From positions 1-37,931 of the forward strand of contig JAPSIR010000007.1 of NCBI GenBank assembly GCA_031178625.1: DNA of 37,931 nucleotides, read 5' to 3'. Below are positions 34,747 to 37,931 of the stretch, in pieces. Each line of letters opens with the position of its first letter. The stretch's first letter is position 1. Position numbers and translations under genes: made by a program. The notes beneath the pieces were generated by a model. The model made no database searches and was not told the DNA's origin. It saw only the letters and a list, made by a program, of their open reading frames with translations. This stretch comes from Cellulomonas sp. (GTDB lineage Bacteria; Actinomycetota; Actinomycetes; Actinomycetales; Cellulomonadaceae).

Positions 34747-37437
34747 TCACCCGTCCGCCGGCGGGCGCGCGCCGGTCGCGGCGTCCGGGGACGACCATGC
34801 CTCGTGGAGGCCGAACGGGGACGCGTCGGCCGCCAGGTCGGCGGGCGTGCGGCGAGGACCCGCCTCGGCGGGGCGCGGTTCGTCCTCGGGGTGCGCCCGG
34901 ACGGCGAGCAGGGCGACGTCGTCGTCGCTGCCGGCCGCGAGGTCGGCGATCAGGCGGTCGCACAGCGCCTCGAGCGGCAGGTGGGCGAGTCGCTCGGTGG
35001 TGACGCGCAGGCGCTCCAGGCCGTCGCTCAGACGCTCGCCGCGCCGCTCGACGAGCCCGTCGGTGTAGAGCAGCACCGTCGAGCCCGGCCGGATCACCTC
35101 GGTGTGGTCGTGCCGCTGGTTGTGCGCGCGCAGGCCCAGCAGCAGGTCGGCCGGCCGCGTGAGCAGCTCGGCGCGCCCGTCGGGGTGCAGCAGCAGGGGC
35201 GGCAGGTGCCCCGCGTTGGACCAGCGCAGCAGCCGCAGTCCCTGCTCGGCGAGCTCGGCGGGCTGCTCGACCTTCGCCAGGACGCCCGTGCTGATCGCCC
35301 CCACCGCGAGGTCGTGGATCGCCCAGTCCAGCGACGCGAGGATCTGCGCCGGCGGCTGCACGACCGCGTGCGCGCCCCCACGCAGCACGTTGCGCACCTG
35401 GGCCATCGAGACGGCGGCGCGCAGGTCGTGGCCCGTGACGTCGCCGATGACGAGGCAGGTGGTGCCGTCACGGACCACGAACGCGTCGTACCAGTCGCCG
35501 CCGATCTGCGCGCCGGTCGCAGCCGGCACGTACCGGGCCACGAGGTGCAGGTGGTCCGGCTCGGGCAGCTCGGTGAGCAGGCTGCGCTGCAGCTCCTCGG
35601 CCAGGTCGCGGCGTGCGGCGTGCAAATGCGCGTTGTCGAGCGCGAGGCCGATCTGCGCCATGATCTCGCGGAGCGCGGTCACGTCCGCGTCCGTGAACGC
35701 GCCGCGCCCGCCGGAGCGGCCCAGCGTGAGGAGCCCGCGGGTGTGGCCCCGGCCGCGCAGCGGCAGCACCGCGACGGCGTCCGGTGCCAGCCGTGCCAGC
35801 AGGTCGTGCGCCGGGCCTTCCCGGACGAGGTCGCCCGGACCCGGCAGGCCCGTGCGCAGCGCGTGCGCGCCGCCCGCCATGACCTGCGCGATCAGCGACG
35901 AGCGCGTCAGCGCCGGCACCCGCACCGCGCGGTAGGCGTCGAGGACCGGCTGCGCCGCCGGGTCGGCGTGCAGGCCGGCGACGTCCCGCAGTCGCTGCTG
36001 CCAGCCGCCGTGGCCCTCGTCGAGGACGCTCGCGATGGCGAAGTCGGCCACCGAGGGCACCAGGTGGGGCAGCACCGCCTCGAGCGCGCGCACGGGGTCG
36101 AGGATCTCGACGAGCTCCGCCGCCACGGCCGCGAGCAGCTCCGAGCGGGCGCGGGCCTGCTGCGCCAGGTCGAGCACCCGCCGCCGGTCCGTGATGTCGG
36201 TGAAGTACGCCGCGACACCACCGCGCTCGGGCACCGCGCGCACCTCGTACCACGCGTCGAGCGGCGCCGGGTAGTAGGCGTCGAACACCACCGTCTCGCC
36301 CGTCGCGGCGACGCGGCGGTAGCTCTCCTCGAAGTCCGTGCCCACGGCGGCCGGGAACAGCTCCCACACGTCCCCGCCGAGGAGCTGCTCGCGCGGGCTG
36401 CCGAGGATCCGCTCCGCCTCGGCGTTGACGTAGCCGAACCGCCACCGCGGGTCGAGCCAGAAGTACCCGACCGTCATGTCCTCGAGGATCTGCTGCACGC
36501 GCTCCTCACCGGCCCGCAGCGCCGTGGTGTCCGTCGTGACGCCGATGACCTGCTCCGCCGCGCCGGAGGGGCCGGCGAGCGCGCGACCGCGCGCGGTCAG
36601 CCAGCGCACCGTGCCGTCGGGCCGCACAACCCGGAACTCCGCCTCGTAGACCCCGCACGCCGCGATCGCCTCCCGCAGCGCCACGGTGACCGGCTGCACG
36701 TCGTCGGGGTGGAGCCGGGCGTTGAAGGCGTCGATGCTGCCGCCGAAGCTCTCCGCGTCGTACGCGAAGACCTCCAGGAGCGAGGCGTCCCAGTGCAGGG
36801 CGCCCGTCGCGAGGTCCCACTGGAACGTGCCGAGGCCCGCCGCCTGCGCGGCCGCGTCGAGCAGCGCGATCCGGTCGACCCGCGCGTACTCGCGGTCGAG
36901 GGCGTCGACCTCGAGCTGCGTCGCGGCCGCGGCGGCGAGGTGCTCCAGCGTCGCGACGTCCTGCGCGGTCCAGCGGCGCGGCTGCGGCTGGTACACGCAC
37001 ATGGCCCCGACGACGCGGCGGTCGTCGCCCCGCAGCGGCACGCCGAGGTACGCGCCGACGCGCCCGTCGGCCGCGACCGCCGTCCCGGTCAGCCGCGGGT
37101 CCGTGGCGACGTCGGTGACGACGAGGCGTTCACCGGCGGCACCGACGCGCGCGCACAGCGACTCCGTGAGCGACGTGCGGGTCCCGACCGGGCCGGGCAG
37201 CGCGTCCACGGCTCCCACCACGACGCGCTCGTCGGTGAGCAGCGACACCTCCGCCGACGGTGTCCCCAGCAGCTGTGCCGCCAACGCGGCCAGCGCCTGC
37301 ACGGCACCCGCGTCCGCGGTCTCGGCCCGCAGCAGCCGGCGTGCCGCCGCGGTGCGGGCGACGTCCGCCGTGAGCGCGTGTGCCGCAGCGGCGTCGGCCG
37401 ACGCCGCCTCCGGCGTGCTGGGGACCGGCTCCTGCAT
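34747..37437 (-). CDS. SpoIIE/RsbU-type phosphatase with GAF-PAS-PAS-GAF sensors
   Basis: 896 residues, cytoplasmic, with AGGAGG 4 nt before the ATG. Domain order: GAF (about 40-178), PAS (195-310), PAS (315-420), GAF (430-605), then a PP2C-type SpoIIE domain (about 625-850). The phosphatase metal site includes GGDWYDAF (Asp648, Asp651) and IGDVTGHD (Asp666), with LLLYTDGL and SDDDVALLAVR near the end. It would dephosphorylate a phosphorylated STAS antagonist in response to small ligands, light or redox cues sensed by GAF/PAS. No Cys or His chromophore site can be assigned with confidence. A Pro/Ala-rich tail of about 40 residues follows. Confidence 0.92.
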   Translation of the reverse strand: MQEPVPSTPEAASADAAAAHALTADVARTAAARRLLRAETADAGAVQALAALAAQLLGTPSAEVSLLTDERVVVGAVDALPGPVGTRTSLTESLCARVGAAGERLVVTDVATDPRLTGTAVAADGRVGAYLGVPLRGDDRRVVGAMCVYQPQPRRWTAQDVATLEHLAAAAATQLEVDALDREYARVDRIALLDAAAQAAGLGTFQWDLATGALHWDASLLEVFAYDAESFGGSIDAFNARLHPDDVQPVTVALREAIAACGVYEAEFRVVRPDGTVRWLTARGRALAGPSGAAEQVIGVTTDTTALRAGEERVQQILEDMTVGYFWLDPRWRFGYVNAEAERILGSPREQLLGGDVWELFPAAVGTDFEESYRRVAATGETVVFDAYYPAPLDAWYEVRAVPERGGVAAYFTDITDRRRVLDLAQQARARSELLAAVAAELVEILDPVRALEAVLPHLVPSVADFAIASVLDEGHGGWQQRLRDVAGLHADPAAQPVLDAYRAVRVPALTRSSLIAQVMAGGAHALRTGLPGPGDLVREGPAHDLLARLAPDAVAVLPLRGRGHTRGLLTLGRSGGRGAFTDADVTALREIMAQIGLALDNAHLHAARRDLAEELQRSLLTELPEPDHLHLVARYVPAATGAQIGGDWYDAFVVRDGTTCLVIGDVTGHDLRAAVSMAQVRNVLRGGAHAVVQPPAQILASLDWAIHDLAVGAISTGVLAKVEQPAELAEQGLRLLRWSNAGHLPPLLLHPDGRAELLTRPADLLLGLRAHNQRHDHTEVIRPGSTVLLYTDGLVERRGERLSDGLERLRVTTERLAHLPLEALCDRLIADLAAGSDDDVALLAVRAHPEDEPRPAEAGPRRTPADLAADASPFGLHEAWSSPDAATGARPPADG

Positions 37438-37619
37438 CGTGCCTCCTGCTCGCGACGTCGTGGGCGCCCACCCGCACCGGTGCCGGGGAGAGTCGGGCCG
37501 CCGCACATCATCCCCCGTGGGCCGACCGCGCGCGCACGCGGGCGTGCCGCGCGCCCCGGCGAGAGACGCCCGAGCGCCGCCGGTCGCACCCGACGCCGGA
37601 CCGGACGAGGATGCGAGGC

Positions 37620-37931
37620 ATGCGCATCGCCGTCACCGGGGGATCCGGCAAGCTGGGCAGGACCGTCGTCGCCACGCTGCGCGAGGCCGGCCACGCCGTC
37701 ACCAACCTCGACGTCGTGGGGGAGCGCGGCCCGGGGTTCGTGCGGGTCGACCTCACCGACCACGGGCAGGCGCTCGACGCGCTGGCCGGCGTCGACGACC
37801 AGCACGACGGCCTCGACGCGGTCGTGCACCTCGCGGCGATCCCGGCACCCGGGATGCTGCCCGACGCGGAGACGTTCCGCGTGAACGTGCTGTCGACCTA
37901 CCACGTGCTGCAGGCGGCGCGCCGCCTGGGC
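37620..37931 (+). CDS. NAD-dependent epimerase/dehydratase (5' part)
   Basis: The first 104 residues are visible; the gene runs off the window. The Rossmann start MRIAVTGGSGKLGRTVV contains the TGGxGxxG NAD-binding motif, followed by NLDVV, the DLTD segment and VVHLAAIPAPG, the normal extended-SDR order. FRVNVLSTYHVLQAA is the conserved helix. It is probably a sugar-nucleotide or related epimerase/reductase; the catalytic YxxxK is out of view. It diverges from the SpoIIE phosphatase across about 180 nt that hold no other gene. Confidence 0.88.
   Translation, partial: MRIAVTGGSGKLGRTVVATLREAGHAVTNLDVVGERGPGFVRVDLTDHGQALDALAGVDDQHDGLDAVVHLAAIPAPGMLPDAETFRVNVLSTYHVLQAARRLG

Noticed and set aside
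34267-37884. Plus-strand open frame of about 1200 codons
   Set aside because: It is antisense to the SpoIIE phosphatase and shows only Arg/Ala/Gly/Pro-rich low-complexity sequence; GC-rich codon use keeps antisense frames open. The phosphatase has full domain support.

Overview
The window is very GC-rich, with almost every third codon position G or C, many GTG starts, short ATGA/GTGA/TGATG gene overlaps and several promoters whose TANNNT -10 box lies 6-8 nt before the start codon (leaderless type). With a secreted GH16-CBM13 hydrolase, a stray CBM2 cellulose-binding module, an LAATG sortase signal and a galactofuranose-type sugar importer, this points to a high-GC actinobacterium, most likely Cellulomonas or a close relative. 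That assignment is inference; there is no rRNA here to test it. The region looks chromosomal, with no phage, IS, tRNA, rRNA or CRISPR seen.

Layout. 1-2.3 kb: end of a sortase-anchored surface protein, a shared terminator, a zinc-sensor-type ArsR regulator with a histidine-rich partner, a small gene broken by two frameshifts, and a small-multidrug-export-type membrane protein. 2.4-4.4 kb: DesK/NarL-type two-component system behind an 18-bp palindrome. 4.5-7.9 kb: GH16-CBM13 hydrolase, a small membrane protein coupled to an RsbW-like kinase, a mini zinc-finger protein and polyphosphate kinase 2. 8.0-10.5 kb: six zinc-independent ribosomal proteins (L32, L36, L31B, S14, L33, L28) divergent from a CobW-like protein around one Zur-box-like site. 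10.7-13.3 kb: CPBP protease and a second two-component system. 13.4-17.3 kb (minus strand): dinB, then glutaminase and an MFS transporter, translationally coupled. 17.4-20.8 kb: DUF885 peptidase, a LacI regulator and an orphan CBM2 relic. 21.0-27.0 kb: LacI regulator and a ytfQ-ytfR-ytfT-yjfF ABC importer with matching operators at both promoters. 27.1-30.2 kb: gdhA, a possible LacI 3' relic, and a reduced binding-protein-like lipoprotein coupled to a cation diffusion facilitator. 30.2-37.9 kb: acyl desaturase, coupled carboxylate-amine ligase and M20 peptidase, an RsbW-like kinase with a large GAF/PAS/SpoIIE phosphatase, and the start of an epimerase gene.

How the genes fit together. Zinc is one theme: the ArsR protein has the complete SmtB/CzrA alpha-5 zinc motif and is co-transcribed with a 25-histidine protein (zinc excess), while the Zur-box-like site controls the zinc-free ribosomal proteins and the CobW-like gene (zinc starvation). 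Carbohydrate capture is a second: GH16, the CBM2 relic, two LacI regulators and the importer. A third is RsbW/SpoIIE partner-switching regulation, at 6.2 kb and 34.3-37.4 kb. The observations most worth testing are the reduced binding lipoprotein coupled to the CDF exporter, the ArsR/His-rich pair, the CobW-like protein lacking its GTPase motifs, and the two gene relics.
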